Counted from the stretch's first letter, positions 25,011 through 36,788 are shown. The stretch: 64,000 nt of DNA from Zygnema cylindricum (GCA_037447655.1 JBBHKE010002320.1:150001-214000), one strand, 5' to 3'. Program-made: numbers and translations. The notes: generated by a model from the sequence alone, not told the origin.

Positions 25011-26132
25011 TGTTAGGGTGAACTTCCATTAGAGGAAAAGTGGGGTTTGTCAAGCTCGTGTGCACCTTTGGCACATTTGCACCCCCAGGAGTTCCGAGGC
25101 CTCATTCCACCTTGTACAAACTCTATCGTACAGAGGATTGAGGACAACTAGTCGGATCAGATCTTTCTATTTTTACCAGGAAGCACCACGCACTTTAGTT
25201 CACCTTAAACGGAGGATGGACTGCGGAGTTAGTCCGGTGCAAAGGTGGTCGCTCCATTAAATGGCATACGTTCTGTGTAACTCTAGCAAAAGGGTACATT
25301 GTGGAACGGCACGCAGCCTTTAAGATTGTCCCGTAGATCTTGCTGTTAGCTGTCAACAGGATGTTAGTTTGGGACTAACTGACTGGCAGAGCATTTATGA
25401 CACCGGGTCAAAGTAAGACGTTTCACGTCAATTCAGGACTTTGTTGCCCACTAGTGTACAAAAAGAGGACTTGTGGCTGTGATTCCCGCTGGAACCAGTC
25501 GCCTAACTTTTTGCCCTAAGTGTAGTACAGTATGTTTTGTCTTATATCCGTGCGATGACAATTGGTGGCCGCTGATTGGCTTTTGGTATTGCTTTGAATT
25601 TCCACCAACAGTAGGACAAACTTTGGTTGTATAAGGCACTTGGGGCCGAAGGAGACAGGTTGCTTTTTCAGTACTGTCTCTTGAGAAAACCCATAGAGAA
25701 TTAAATCAATCTTTCTGTTGGAGAACGTTTGCATTTTGTTGTGGACTTTATTGCCATCTTTGTTTTGAATTGTGTTTTGTGGAGACCGTAGCACGGGTGG
25801 GTAGTTGGCACTATCCTCGCTTTGGGCAGTTCGGACTTTCGCTGTTTGTAACTAAAAGAGTCTTGTCGGATCCGTACGGTGGAACCGAGAGGGGTGAGGG
25901 AGATTCTTACCTGTCTTCGGGGCTCTTGGGAGAGTTTTCTTCTTCTGACTTTGGTCATCGTTGCACTCCAGGGTATGTGAATTCGCTTCACCATTATCAT
26001 TTATTTATATATTTATTTCCATTCTCTAGGGCAAGGTGATATTGTTTAATCTGAGAGAGCCGATATTTGTTATTTCTATATTTCTGCGTGGGAGTTCTTT
26101 GCACACTTTTGTGGTCATCTTTGGTTTTGTCC
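25011..26132. other. probable 5' LTR and leader of the Ty3-like element
   Basis: There is no coding signal. It precedes a 98-bp block repeated downstream of the element, so it is likely the body of the left LTR. I could not place the LTR's start, because the matching right LTR is nearly all lost. Confidence 0.35.
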
Positions 26133-26230
26133 GGAATTCTTGCGGGCCGGATCGGACGACCCTCCGTCCCTCCCTATTCTTTGGAGAGTGGTCTGGAGCG
26201 TAGCACTTAGTGAGCTTCTTGCAGAAAAGC
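26133..26230 (+). repeat. 98-bp direct repeat, left copy (LTR 3' end)
   Basis: GGAATTCTTGCGGGCCGGAT through GAGCTTCTTGCAGAAAAG recurs with few changes at 32698-32794. Direct repeats bracketing a gag-protease region are most simply LTR remnants. Confidence 0.7.
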
Positions 26231-26329
26231 ACAGTACTGAAAAAGCTACTGTCCCCTTTGGTTTAAGAGGATAGCTGTTTAGGGTGTTGGACTTTATCAG
26301 AGAGATCTAGCTCATCTGCTCCTGTAAGT

Positions 26330-28375
26330 CATGGGGGGAGGAGAAACTCAGGATAAGGATCCTTCCGCTGTCAGTCCGGAAGAACAGGAGAGACAAGAAG
26401 CGGTAGCACAAGAGGAAGAGTCACAGGTGCCTGAGGAAGCAGTCCCTTTCACCTTAGCTTTGAACATTGAACAGTTTCTTTAGGGAATGATGCCTGAGCC
26501 GATTGTAGTTGAGACTCCTCAGAGGCAGACAGAGAGGTAACCCTCACCTCCACCTCCTCCGGTCTTTTCCCCTGAAAACTTTCCGACGTTGTCCGAGGCC
26601 GCCAGGGCTATGGCTACGGAGAAGGTAGAAAGACATACTTTTGCTCCCCGATCTCGTAGGAAGGGTTTGGCTCATAAGGAAGCGGTCCCAGGGCATCCTC
26701 TCGAGGTGGTACGTTACACCAGATCCAAGGCTCCGATAGTGGAGACATACATGGACCCGTAACTGTTGTCGGATCCTAACAGACTCGGTCGTAAGAAGAT
26801 TCTAGCCCTTCACAATATCCATGAGTTGAAGGTTAAGAAAGAGCTGGTGCAACGGGTTGCCAGAAGCGACCGAGCCCGGATTATACGCCCAGTGGGAGGA
26901 GTAGTGGAGATCCTGAGTAGCTCGTTCGAGAGTGGCTCTCCCATCTCAGCTCGAGACCAACCGGAGATGCCGTCTACTACCCGACAACAGCCCACCGTAT
27001 CTCAAGAAGCTGCCACCAGTAGACCTTCTTGGGGCAGAGCAACTTCTTGGGGCCGGACCACGGAAGGGAGTAGCAAGCGGAAGTTACCCAAGCCTCAGAG
27101 AGATTTCCGCTTCAACCATCGAGACAGCAAAGGTCGATTTGCTCCCCTAGTCAAAAAAGAGCCGTTCTTTCCTTCTGCCTCAATTCCCCCAAGTTCTATG
27201 TCTCATTCTGAACCAGTTGTCCGACCATCAGAAGGACTATGGCGTTCAAGACCTACAGACCCCGAGGTACCCGGTTTGGGGATTGCAGATCTCTTGGGTG
27301 TGGTGAGCAGCACCCAGAAATTGGTTGAGGTCCTGCAATTGCAGGATAAGGCTACGACGGGGGCTGGACCCGCCGCAATAGATTGGGATGCTATTGAAGA
27401 GGAAATAAAGAGAGCATTGGAACAGGAGCTGATCCTAATACGGGAAGCTAGACAAAGAGCTAGGGGAATCCTTAGTGGACAGGTAGCTCCTCCTCGTAGA
27501 ACAGGTCCCACAACGGAAGTACAACCTCTGGATCAGGCAACTCCCCCTGTCACGCGAGATCCTAGGACTTCACCAGCACCGAGACAAAAATCTCCTCTTC
27601 AGCGGGAAGGGGAGGAAACAACAGGGCCTAACAAAGAGGGGTTGGGTGCAGATTTGCTGAGTAATACGGTAGCCGCGGCTACTGCTCTCCCTACCTTTGT
27701 CTCGGTCGCGGGATCTTCCACCGTGGAGGTAGTGGTGCAGCTACAACGCGACCGGAGACTACAGATTTCCCTCAGACTGACCACTCCTCCTCGATCAACC
27801 ATTCACTCCTCTTCCCCCTCGCCATCCATCTCTCCCGCGGGAGCAGTCCGTGGGTCACCAGGTCCACTTCGCTTACCCCCCAAACCCGACGTCTACTCGC
27901 CTCCTCACAGACGGTCGCCATATTTTAGTTCCGAAACTCCTCTTCCCGAAGATTCCCAGAGGCTACCAAGGAAGCACACTCCTTTCAGGAAACAGTCACC
28001 TTCTCTTCCAAGCTTCTAGTCATCCCCCTCTCCACCGCCATCTATTCCCCAGGGACCTCGTCCTAGTCTTCATATACCATCGGAAAAGGAAGTTCTCCGG
28101 AAAGCACGCGCTTCTTCTGGATATAGGGAGGCAGACGACTATCCCACTTTTTCAAGAGCCATACCTTCCTCATTGGGGGGGGGGGGGGGCACTGCTGGAA
28201 CAACCGCCCTTCATATTGGAGGAGGGACCCGTTCAAACCTTGAGGTAGTAGATCTCACCGGCTCAATTTGTCAGCCTGACCGGACAAGCATCACCAAGGT
28301 TCCCCAAGCTTACCGAAGAAGAAAGCAGAATGGGAGACATCCGGATCTTCACCGAGGACAACTCTAGAATTGTTT
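26330..28375 (+). pseudogene. retroelement gag, N-terminal Pro/Ser/Arg-rich part
   Basis: Starts ATGGGGGGAGG, an acidic Glu/Gln-rich opening that hits a stop at about 26482. The longest intact stretch (26766-28019, 417 codons) is rich in Pro, Ser, Arg and Thr and resembles the disordered N-termini of plant LTR-retrotransposon Gag. The same frame continues past the stop at 28017-28019 and through a run of 14 G (about 28176-28189), where length changes would shift the frame. Confidence 0.6.
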
Positions 28376-28569
28376 TCTCTGATTTCGAACTCTTGTGGAA
28401 ATCCTTCTCGCAGTCTGAAATCAAGAAATAGAGAGGGGGGGCATCCCAGCAGACTTTGAAACCACGCTGTTCCCAATGATGGTCAATTATCTAGCCGGAG
28501 GAGCTTTGGCGGACTATAAAGAACGTCAGCCTTTGTTGATGGCTCCAATCATCAAAATATAAGATCCGG

Positions 28570-29700
28570 TTGGACGCCGAGGCTCTTCAGGCAGAGGCCG
28601 ACCTAGCTGCTGCCGCCGCAGCTCCTCTTACCCCCACTTTCACCATGGACATGAAACTGCAGGCCCAGGGCAGGGCCTATATAAACCACTTGCAGGCTGT
28701 ATAGGCCGCTAAGGTAGCCACCCGGATGGTCGCCAACCCGAATCCTTGCAGCACTCTTCTGGACGCATGGAGACTCCTTTACACAGAAAGGAACGAAACT
28801 GCAATTAAGGAGTTTAGAGACTTCCGCTGTTTGAAGAATGAAACACCTCAGACGCTGTTCAATCGCCTCTCCAGCCTGTGCTAGAAGACCGAATTGTCCA
28901 CCATTGTTACCCCGGCTATGGCCACTAAGTATTATGTCGCTGTTCGAAATTCGTTCGGGCCAACAGGACACGCAGCTCTCGACAATTGGAGTGCTAGTCA
29001 GGCCATTCACGACCGGAATCCCACGGCTCAGGAAATCTCATTGGCCGCCATGGAGTTGTATGATCATTTTGTGCACAGCGAAGCGAGGGAAAAGGATGTT
29101 AACGGGAAATCGAGAGCCAACTTTGCAGGTTTCGCCGGGGAATCATCTCTCAGCCAAGAGGAACACACCAAACTTCAAGCTTTGCGGAAGCTTAAAGGGA
29201 AACAAGAATCTGACAGCAAACCCGAACTTGCAATGGGCGCGGACGAAAGAGTTTACCTTTACAATTGCCTGAACTACAACCAAACCGGTCACGGGTGGAA
29301 ACGATGTCCAAGGAAGCTCAACCCAGAACTCGCTATCAAGCAAAAGTAGTTTGAGAAAGAACGTGCAGAACGTACCCGAAAGCAGCAGGAACGCAAACAA
29401 GGAGGAGGAGGAAGAGGAGGAGGAGACCACACGCCAGTCAACAAGGACACCTATAAACCTACCCCACGGTCTGAAACCGCTAAGATGTCTCAATCCCAGT
29501 TGAGACAAATTAGACTTCCTTAATTTGATGATGCTCAGATCTCAAACGAGCTAAGGGGAAAGTATACTACTGAGGGGTCAAAATATGAGGCCTGTGGGTT
29601 CATGGGCCATAAAGAAGGACAATGTTTCCGGAAAAATGGAGTCCCAAAGGAGATGATGCAATATGCCTTGTTCACAGGAGAAGGGGAAACAACCGTTAAT
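28570..29700 (+). pseudogene. retroelement gag core with two zinc knuckles
   Basis: One frame, broken by stops, gives a retrotransposon-Gag-like core (WRLLYTERNETAIKEFRDF, then LKNETPQTLFNRLSSL). It is followed by a knuckle at 29266-29307, C-x2-Y-x3-GH-x4-C, with the second Cys replaced by Tyr, and a second knuckle-like motif at 29569-29625 (CGFMGHKEGQC), also lacking one Cys. A Lys/Arg/Gly-rich linker separates them. These bind the genomic RNA in active elements. Confidence 0.65.
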
Positions 29701-30349
29701 CCTCTTCCATTACAACTTTTGTATCCCTGGTGACGTCAATCTACAGATGAACCAGGACCCAGCAGACTGACTCCAGAACATATCATTCAGCAGCAGAGCA
29801 CTCAATTGGCCGCCTTGGCGGCAAAGCTGGCTTCTCTCCGCCTGGGATAACCTGCCAGCGCACATCATCCTCTTACGCCTGCTTAAAAACTGCAGAAACA
29901 AAAACAAGAATTGTTACAAAAGGTAGCGGAGCTGGAGTAGCAGACTACGGTGGGTGAAGATGATGATGAACTAATGGGTTGGGATATGGAGCCGCCGAAG
30001 GCTCATCATGCCCGGACATTTCTGTCCGGGGCATGGAACGTTGGTGTAGGGGACAGTCGCAGGCAACTCCGCTCTACAACGTCCTCCCAAAGAAAGGAGA
30101 AACAGCCAATGGAACCAAAGGACCACAGCCGCAAAGCCAGGGGTTCCTTATCCTTTACACCGCGGGCAGTCCTTCTGAACAATGACATTGGACTGGGCCT
30201 GAAACCGACTCATCCGCCTCCCTCTGCTCGAAAGAAAAATCCTCTTGCAACCCCCGAAACAGATTAGGAATGGTTTGAAAGATACTTTGTCGAGAGACCA
30301 CCCACGAATCCGCCAGTGACACCTCCGACAACAAATTTTGTAGCAGAAA

Positions 30350-31198
30350 GTGAGGAAGAAGGGGGGGGGGAGACAAGAGAAATTTGAGGACGCGGACTCA
30401 CCAATTTCATCGCCCAAATCTCACCCTTCTTCCTCCAAACCGATAGTCATGCTAGTACGGCACTTGATGCCCTACGCCCTGACGCACGTTAAGACGCTAT
30501 CTTCCTCCCACAATCTGCCTGAAAAAACCCTCATTCAGGAACTAGGGGAAGAGATTCACACCAGGAGGGAAAGGGTCGCATTGGCTGAACCACCCAAGAT
30601 CGTCTTCATGTCGACGAAACCAAAAACTTCTATGGCGGATAGAGATTATAAGGTCGTGTCAGTGGCTGTTATTCTAAACAGAACGGGAAATTTTAAACTT
30701 AATGGATACGGTGGGTACTAGGATGCAGTGGTGGATATCGGAGCTCTCCCTAATCTAATCACCACCTCAGCATAACAACAAATGCCCGAGGAACTCCGAC
30801 CAAAAATCAGCCCAAGTGACATATGTCTGAGCACGGTCAACAGTGGGAGCTAATCAATATATGGTATAATAAAAGCCATGGAAATAGAATTTGCGGATGA
30901 CGCAGGCCAGCACGTTCAAATTCAGCTCCCATTCCTAGTGGTGGAAGGCAAACAATTCGAAATTTTGCTGGGAATGGCAACATGGACGAGATTGAACATT
31001 AAATTGAGCGTATGGAAAGAACTAATTACAGTCTCAGACTCGGAGGATCCGGAGAGCACCACAGTAGTGGTGGTCACCTTGGATTTATGGAACCGAGGAA
31101 AAATAGTTGTTCCGGTGTCTGGATGCTATCCCGTATACTCTACCTCAACCCCTTCGGAGTTGTTTGACTACTCCACCGATATCGCCAATTCCATCTAG
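30350..31198 (+). pseudogene. retroelement aspartic protease, degenerate
   Basis: In one frame with three internal stops: DAVVDIGALPNLITTSA at 30722-30772, where the catalytic D-S/T-G-A has become D-I-G-A, and FEILLGMATWTRLNI at about 30957-31001, matching the conserved ILLGMDWL region near the protease C-terminus. It would process the polyprotein in an intact element. Confidence 0.65.
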
Positions 31199-31402
31199 CA
31201 ATTCACTATTTCCAACCGGTGGGAAAAGGAGTACCAAAACCGATTAAGACAGATGGCCACACTTTGGCGGGAATTGGACAAGAGCTTTGCCGCAATATTA
31301 TGCGGAACAGCAAAGGTTCCCCGGTCAGAACTTCTAACGGCTCCTAACAAAGGGGAAGACTTCAATCGACAGGTGGTGTCACTAGAGGTCCTCCCCTCAT
31401 GA

Positions 31403-31537
31403 CTCAAGGTTCTATCACTATTTTCCTTCATTAGCTCTGATCTGGAGGTCGTCCTAAAAGCTGGATACCAAGTAGAAGCTTACTCAGCAGTTGAAATTGA
31501 TCTGGACGCCCGTGCTGTCAGTGAGTACCGACTGCAA
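31403..31537 (+). pseudogene. C5-cytosine methyltransferase-like N-terminal segment in the retroelement
   Basis: In the same frame as the protease, after a stop, the 45 codons begin LKVLSLFSFISSDLEVVLKA and continue with AYSAVEIDLDARAVSEYRL. C5-methyltransferases open with a SAM-binding motif I (LSLFSGIGG-type) followed by AG and a motif II acidic AVEID; the spacing and residues here match except that the motif I glycines are gone. The segment is cut at 31538 by a Copia-type LTR. It lies where reverse transcriptase would begin in an ordinary Ty3 element. No catalytic PC motif is in view, so the identification rests on motifs I and II only. Confidence 0.5.
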
Positions 31538-31890
31538 TGAAACTCTGAGACCTCCATAAGTCCTCAGAGTGGACAGCTTCCAAGAAGCCTCTAGGATAAC
31601 CCCGACCCCTTTGTGTTTCAGCAAAAACAACTGCCACCCTGGCAAACAAAAACTCTGACCACTTGTCTGTGAAGTTAAGACTCTTGTGAGTAGATAGCAA
31701 AAAGAATCACTGAATTTGCTCCCTTGAGCAGTAAGTTATGGAGGGTCAAAGTTGACCTTTTGTATAGACGCTCTTTGGGAGAGAGGGTCCTATCTCCTAA
31801 TTTTCCTAAGTCCTATCTCTCTCAGAGACTCTATCTACTCATGTACGGAACCAATCAGATTACGGTTCCGTACGCAAAAGTACAGCTTGT
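31538..31890 (-). repeat. Copia-type LTR fragment inserted in the Ty3-like element
   Basis: Starts TGAAACTCTGAGACCTCC, like the solo LTR at 59633, and shares ACAAAAACTCTGACC, GCAAAAAGAATCACTGAA and CTAAGTCCTATC blocks in the same order. The far end is not found, so it is truncated or diverged. Confidence 0.65.
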
Positions 31891-31916
31891 TGTCTTTTTG
31901 GAAAGCTTTCAGTCTC

Positions 31917-32125
31917 AGAGCAGTGCAGCTGCTTTACAGACAAAGCAGCGCAGCTGCTATATAGACAGAGTAGCGCAGCTGCTATACAACAGAGCAACGC
32001 AGCTGCTATACAGTAGAGCAGCTGCTGTACAGCAGAGCAGCTGCTATACAGTAGAGCAGCTGCTATACAGCAGAGCAACTGCTATATTGCAGAGCAACGC
32101 AGCAGCAGAGCAACGCAGCAGCGAA
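31917..32125. repeat. tandem GCAGCTGCTATACAG array
   Basis: About ten imperfect copies of a 15-24 base unit containing CAGCTGCT and TATACAG, alternating with AGAGCAAC. It abuts the truncated LTR fragment. Confidence 0.85.
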
Positions 32126-32251
32126 GTTGCAACAGAGACAGGACAACGCAACCACGATTATATTTGATATGCTCCGTACGGACAACGCATCGTCTGATAT
32201 TGTTAATGTGATTCTGTACAGGATAGAGCACTGCGATAGATACGATTCTAA

Positions 32252-32345
32252 GTAGCTTAGTGATAACTCAGTGGTAGCTTAGTGATAGCTCAATGGTAGC
32301 TGAGTGATAGCTCAATGGTAGCTTGACAGATTAGTGGTAGCTTGG
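32252..32345. repeat. 22-bp tandem repeat
   Basis: Three exact-length units (32252, 32274 and 32296) of GTAGCTTAGTGATAGCTCAAT-like sequence are followed by degenerate copies. Confidence 0.85.
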
Positions 32346-32697
32346 TGGTTTGATGTACCTCTCAAGTACACTGGTGTTGCCAGTTCAACACAAGTATAAG
32401 ACTTAGGACCCATAACATATTATGCATCCAGACTTCCAAGTAGTAAAAATGCAGACAGCTTTTGGGAAACTTTTGAGTATTATATCTTGAGTGTTGTCGG
32501 GTCAATTGTGCTGAAACTTTGGGAGTTATAATTGTTTATGCTACTCTATATTGTGATATAGTTTTGTGAAGTTTGGATGCTTGTATAAGAATTGGTGAGC
32601 ACTTAAGAACAGCTGTTTGGTAGGATTCTTAATAGCTTCTGAGAGTGTATCATGTCTATTCTACTACTACTTGTTGAAATTTAAGTATTTTCTAGGC

Positions 32698-32794
32698 GGA
32701 ATTCTTGCGGGCCGGATCGGACGACCCTTTGTCCCTCCCTATTTTTTGGAGAGTGGTCTGGAGCGTAGCACTTAGTGAGCTTCCGGCAGAAAAG
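32698..32794 (+). repeat. direct repeat, right copy (LTR remnant)
   Basis: Matches 26133-26230. It begins directly after TTGTTGAAATTTAAGTATT...CTAG, a sequence like the start of the Copia-type LTR, suggesting a deletion or recombination breakpoint at 32697. Confidence 0.65.
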
Positions 32795-33300
32795 TGGACA
32801 TCTCACCTAAACACCTCGGTTTCCAAGCACGCTCGACAAGTTGTTTACTGGATGCCGTACGATATCGTACACATTTGTACCATTTTTTTTATTTTGTCAG
32901 ACGAAACATGTCTACTGGATGGCTCCAATATTATAGGCGTAAGTATCGACCGTTGGATTTTTCACTTTTTTAGATTCGCGAAGCAATCGCGCACATCGTC
33001 CAGTTTGAAGAGAATCTCCTCGGCGAGGAGAGTTTCTTCAGACTGGTCACGTACCATTGGTACACGTAAAAAGTAAAAAAAAGATCCACCACGAACAGGC
33101 AATGAGAATCGAACACGTCGTACATGCCATGTGCGTTCCGCCACGGTGTATGAAGGTCGACCGAAATATCTTCGCACGAGTCTTTTGACATTCCCTAACC
33201 TTAAAAGTTTGCGGCGCCTTTTTGACATTCCGTTTTGAAATTTTGATTTTCAATTTTAAAATTCAAATCTGGTCGCAAAATTTTCGTACGAATCATTAAC
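32795..33300. other. no gene seen
   Basis: Spacer with short open frames only. The 33085-33240 part loosely resembles the 34190-34320 repeat. Confidence 0.45.
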
Positions 33301-33751
33301 TACACCGCGAATCGTAATTAGAGTTATGTACGCTAATTCCGTCACCCCAAATTTTGACTCTATCACAATAAAGAGAGTACATTATTCTAAATTATTATTT
33401 ATGTTATTTAAGGTACTTTTTGAATGAGCGTTAAAAACTCTAATACAGTGTCGTTTTAAATAGTGTGGCGTACGGCCGGTGTTTGACAGTGCAAAATTGT
33501 TCTTTATGAAGTAAAAAGTACAAATAATGATTTAGTACATGCCGTTTTCATGTAACAACGTTTTAACAAACCGCGTAATGCAAACGTCATAATGACGTGA
33601 AACTGTACGTTTTGTCAAATATTGTAATTGTACATAATTAACAGTGGATATTTTCAGCGCCCAAATTAGAGTTATTGATAAACTAGAGTTATATTTTGTT
33701 TACTTTTTTTACTCTAATTTTTTCTTTACTCTAATTACGATTCGCGGTGTA
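33301..33751. mobile_element. MITE of the ACACCG family (copy 5)
   Basis: TACACCGCGAATCGTAATTAG and CTAATTACGATTCGCGGTGTA are perfect inverse ends. It is collinear with copy 10 (48480-48977), including GTGCAAAATTGT, GCCGTTTTCATGTAAC-type and ACGTTTTGTCA blocks. Confidence 0.85.
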
Positions 33752-35112
33752 CCTCTGCTACAAATATTATGTACAGATTTTCACTTGAAGAATATTTCTA
33801 TATTTTAAGAATCTGAAAACTATCCTACGTGTCGCAAATCATAATTGAGAAACGATGTCTCGACATAATGGAAGGTCGTGCCAGTAAACACTAGAAATAG
33901 ACGTATCCGCATGTTTACTGGGACCGCCTAATGGAGAACAGGCCTTAGGGTGACGTTGCATCAGGCGAAAAGTGGCGTAGTTTACATAAATCTGCGACCC
34001 TCCGTACCAAATCGTACCGCCTATTTTGTTTTTATCCGAAAAACAACATTACAGAGAATCTTGTCGATACTCTCCAAAGGTCTTAGAGGCAATAGTGGCC
34101 GTCGGATGTTCATCTACGAGGAGTTCGCTTCATTTTTTTTTGTAACTGTCAACCCACCTCGAGGAGGTGGGTTGGCGGATACAGAAAAAAAAAGTCGTGA
34201 CACGCTGGACAATTAAGCTACGTGTCATGATGGAAAACCAACGAAAAATCATAAGATTTGCACATGACACGCGGTTTCCAAAATACAACCGAAAATAAAA
34301 ACGATTTCGTAACATTCCCTCGTCACGCTATTTTCGTTAACTTTTGTTCGTCACACTATTTCTCTCAAAGGACTTTCGTTATGTTCGAAAACCCGAAACC
34401 CTAAAAAATGAGTTGGCGTACAGACTGGCGTATGCAAAAAGTATAAAAGTTTTGTCGTATGATTACTTAGTACGCAGGTACATGGTACGCAAGTCAAGAT
34501 TTTAAGTTAAGTTTGTCGGTGCTAAAAATCCGAAAGATATTCAATATCGGATCGTATCTTGCGCGGCGCCAGTCAATTTAGAACACGTGGCTTACACGCT
34601 CTACGTGATGGAACATCGACACAATCGACCCGGTCTGTAGAGTTTGCCGTACAATTATAGAAACGTATGATGGAACTTCACCCTTAGATGTACAAATTAG
34701 CGTTAATTTATGTTGGCGCTAAACCTTTGAACCCAAAATAGAATGACAAAACTTATTTTTGCTTTGTCGTTTTTATAAAAGGGAAAAACATTGTAGTGGC
34801 ATTCCGTCTCTGATGATAACGATAATTGACCGTTGATTTTTTTTGTGTAAGATCTTGAGCCGTTGAGTGTTTTGAGTTTTGATTGGCGTCTCTGGTGACA
34901 ACGATAATTGATCGTCGATCGTTTTGTGTAAGATCGTGAGCCGTTGAGTGATTTGAGTTTTGATTGGCTTTGTCATGTTTCATTTTGATGTAATGAAAAG
35001 AGACACGTGGTACAATCTTATTTGTTGTGTTTCGCGTGGTTGTAGTGGTATGATAAAAGGCCAAACAAAATCGACGTCACGCCAAAATGTCGTGATATCA
35101 ATACCGGTTGAG

Positions 35113-35275
35113 TACACCGCCAATCGCTATTAGAGTATATAACGCCAATTCGGTGCCCTTTTTTCAAAAAAAAAAACCTGAAATACAATTAATAACGCTA
35201 TTTAAGTACGTGGACCATAATCTGCCACGTCTCAAGTACTAAATTAGAATCAATAACGCTAATTGTTTTTTGACA
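35113..35275. mobile_element. MITE of the ACACCG family (copy 6, right end lost)
   Basis: Begins TACACCGCCAATCGCTATTAG and is closely similar to the left part of copy 11. It continues with the block ACCATAATCTGCCACGTCTC shared with copy 7. No right terminus is found. Confidence 0.6.
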
Positions 35276-35314
35276 CCCTTAGTCGTCAAATCTTGACAAG
35301 TAGCAAGAGTGAGG

Positions 35315-35340
35315 GTAACTTTAGCACGTGCTAAAGTTAC
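35315..35340. repeat. 26-bp perfect palindrome centred on CACGTG
   Basis: The half site GTAACTTTAGCAC is followed directly by its exact reverse complement, with a G-box core (CACGTG) at the dyad. Confidence 0.95.
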
Positions 35341-36330
35341 AGTTATTTTATGTCATTTTACTCCATAACTTACAAAAAAATGAGAAAATTCGCAGCCGTA
35401 CCAAAAAATAGAAATTACCACCGTACAAGTTTCGTTACCATTAAAATTTATACGTACAGTAGTTTGTCATCTAGCGCGATACAATTTGTCATCTAGCGCA
35501 TTTTGACCCACTTTCGCGTCCTTTCAGCACATGTTCAAACTTTATATCAAATCACCTCGCGAGGTGATTTGAAAAAAAGTCCAATAAGGTGAGCGAATAA
35601 GCAGACGCTGTCACAAGTGTCGGAAGTTTTTTACAATTTTTGTGCGTGGAGTAACAAAACAAAATCAAACTGCACGTTTCTAGCCAATACGTACTGATAT
35701 CCGTGCACTGATTTCCGTAGAGTTCTCTCTTAAACACACGTGTTTTCACACATACGGCGTAGGAAAAACATTGGGACCTTGTCGGCAAGTTTGGGAAAAC
35801 GAAAAACAAAACCATAGTTCAAAAGAAGTCGTCTTTATGGTAGGCCTTTGGTCGTGGCCTTTATCGTAAGTTGTGTTATGGGATTTTCATATGATCTTAC
35901 TAGATCGCTACTTTGATCAGCGACCGTCCGATCGTCCTAATCTAACGGTGTAAATCAAAATTTTTGGTTTGAGTGTTTGAATTGGTCCAATTTTTGGTCC
36001 GAATGTTTTAATTGGTCCGAATAGGTCCAAATACAATATGGGTCTTAAGATCATATTGTATGTTTTGCATACAATAGGCATATTGTATAGGCCTACTTTC
36101 ACCTACTTTTGAACTATGAACGAAACCGCATTTCTGTGCGATAATGAAAGGTTGTTTAGAGTTTCGAAACGTCGACAATGTGGCGTACGGACATTACAAA
36201 GTCACAAAAATTGTACAGCGTGCGGAGAGACGCCTCAAATTGAAGCGGAGTGGAAGTTTTGCCTCATTTTGTGTACCACTTCATCTGTCACATTGTTTCG
36301 TACACATCTACGTAAGTCACTTTTTTAAGT

Positions 36331-36595
36331 GACAAGTTATTTGCGTTTACATCCGAATGATCTGAAAGTTGCACGGAGAATCTTTGCTAAAAAACAAAGT
36401 AGCAAGACTAAGTGTCGGTTACATGCGAAAGTGCCCTTAGTTCTTACATTGAATGTAGAATTGTGTACGTATAACCAAATAACAGTCGTACGGTACAATT
36501 AGTCGGTCGTATGCTAAGAAAAATCTGCAGTAAAAACATTCTTGATCATATAGCAGATTAACCGCAGACAATATAAATTGTAGAGTACACCGTGA
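36331..36595. other. no gene seen
   Basis: Short AT-rich spacer before the next MITE. Confidence 0.5.
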
Positions 36596-36788
36596 ATCGT
36601 TATTAGCCTTATGTACGCTATATCGGCACCCCGAAATTTTGACATTGATACCTTAATTATAATAAATTACAATATTTACGGACATGGACCATAATCTGCC
36701 ACGTCTCCAGGCACTAAGTTAGAATGAATGACGCTAATTTTTTCTTTACACTAATAATTTTTATACGCTAATAACAATTCAAGGTGTA
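36596..36788. mobile_element. MITE of the ACACCG family (copy 7, short form)
   Basis: Starts TACACCGTGAATCGTTATTAG and ends CTAATAACAATTCAAGGTGTA, inverse with three mismatches. Confidence 0.75.

Larger units (their letters stand above)
26133..32794 (+). mobile_element. degenerate Ty3/gypsy-like LTR retrotransposon, truncated
   Basis: Order on the plus strand: LTR remnant, gag with proline-rich N-terminus and two zinc knuckles, aspartic protease, then a methyltransferase-like segment that stops at 31537, where a Copia-type LTR in the opposite orientation begins. No reverse transcriptase, RNase H or integrase follows. A 98-bp LTR remnant closes the element. Numerous stops and frameshifts show it is dead. 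Confidence 0.7.
34130..36330. repeat. hairpin-bounded compound repeat, copy 1
   Basis: Opens with an 11-bp-arm hairpin (CAACCCACCTC, spacer GAG, inverse) at 34150-34174 and has a 24-bp perfect palindrome (half site CAAATCACCTCG) at 35548-35571. The sequence on to about 36310, including GTCGACAATGTGGC and ATTGTACAGCGTGCGGAGAG, recurs in the same order at 47495-49705. Partial MITE copy 6 lies inside. Confidence 0.65.

Noticed and set aside
31860-32078. Cys/Ala-rich open frame on the minus strand
   Set aside because: Translation of the CAGCTGCT tandem array; no family features.
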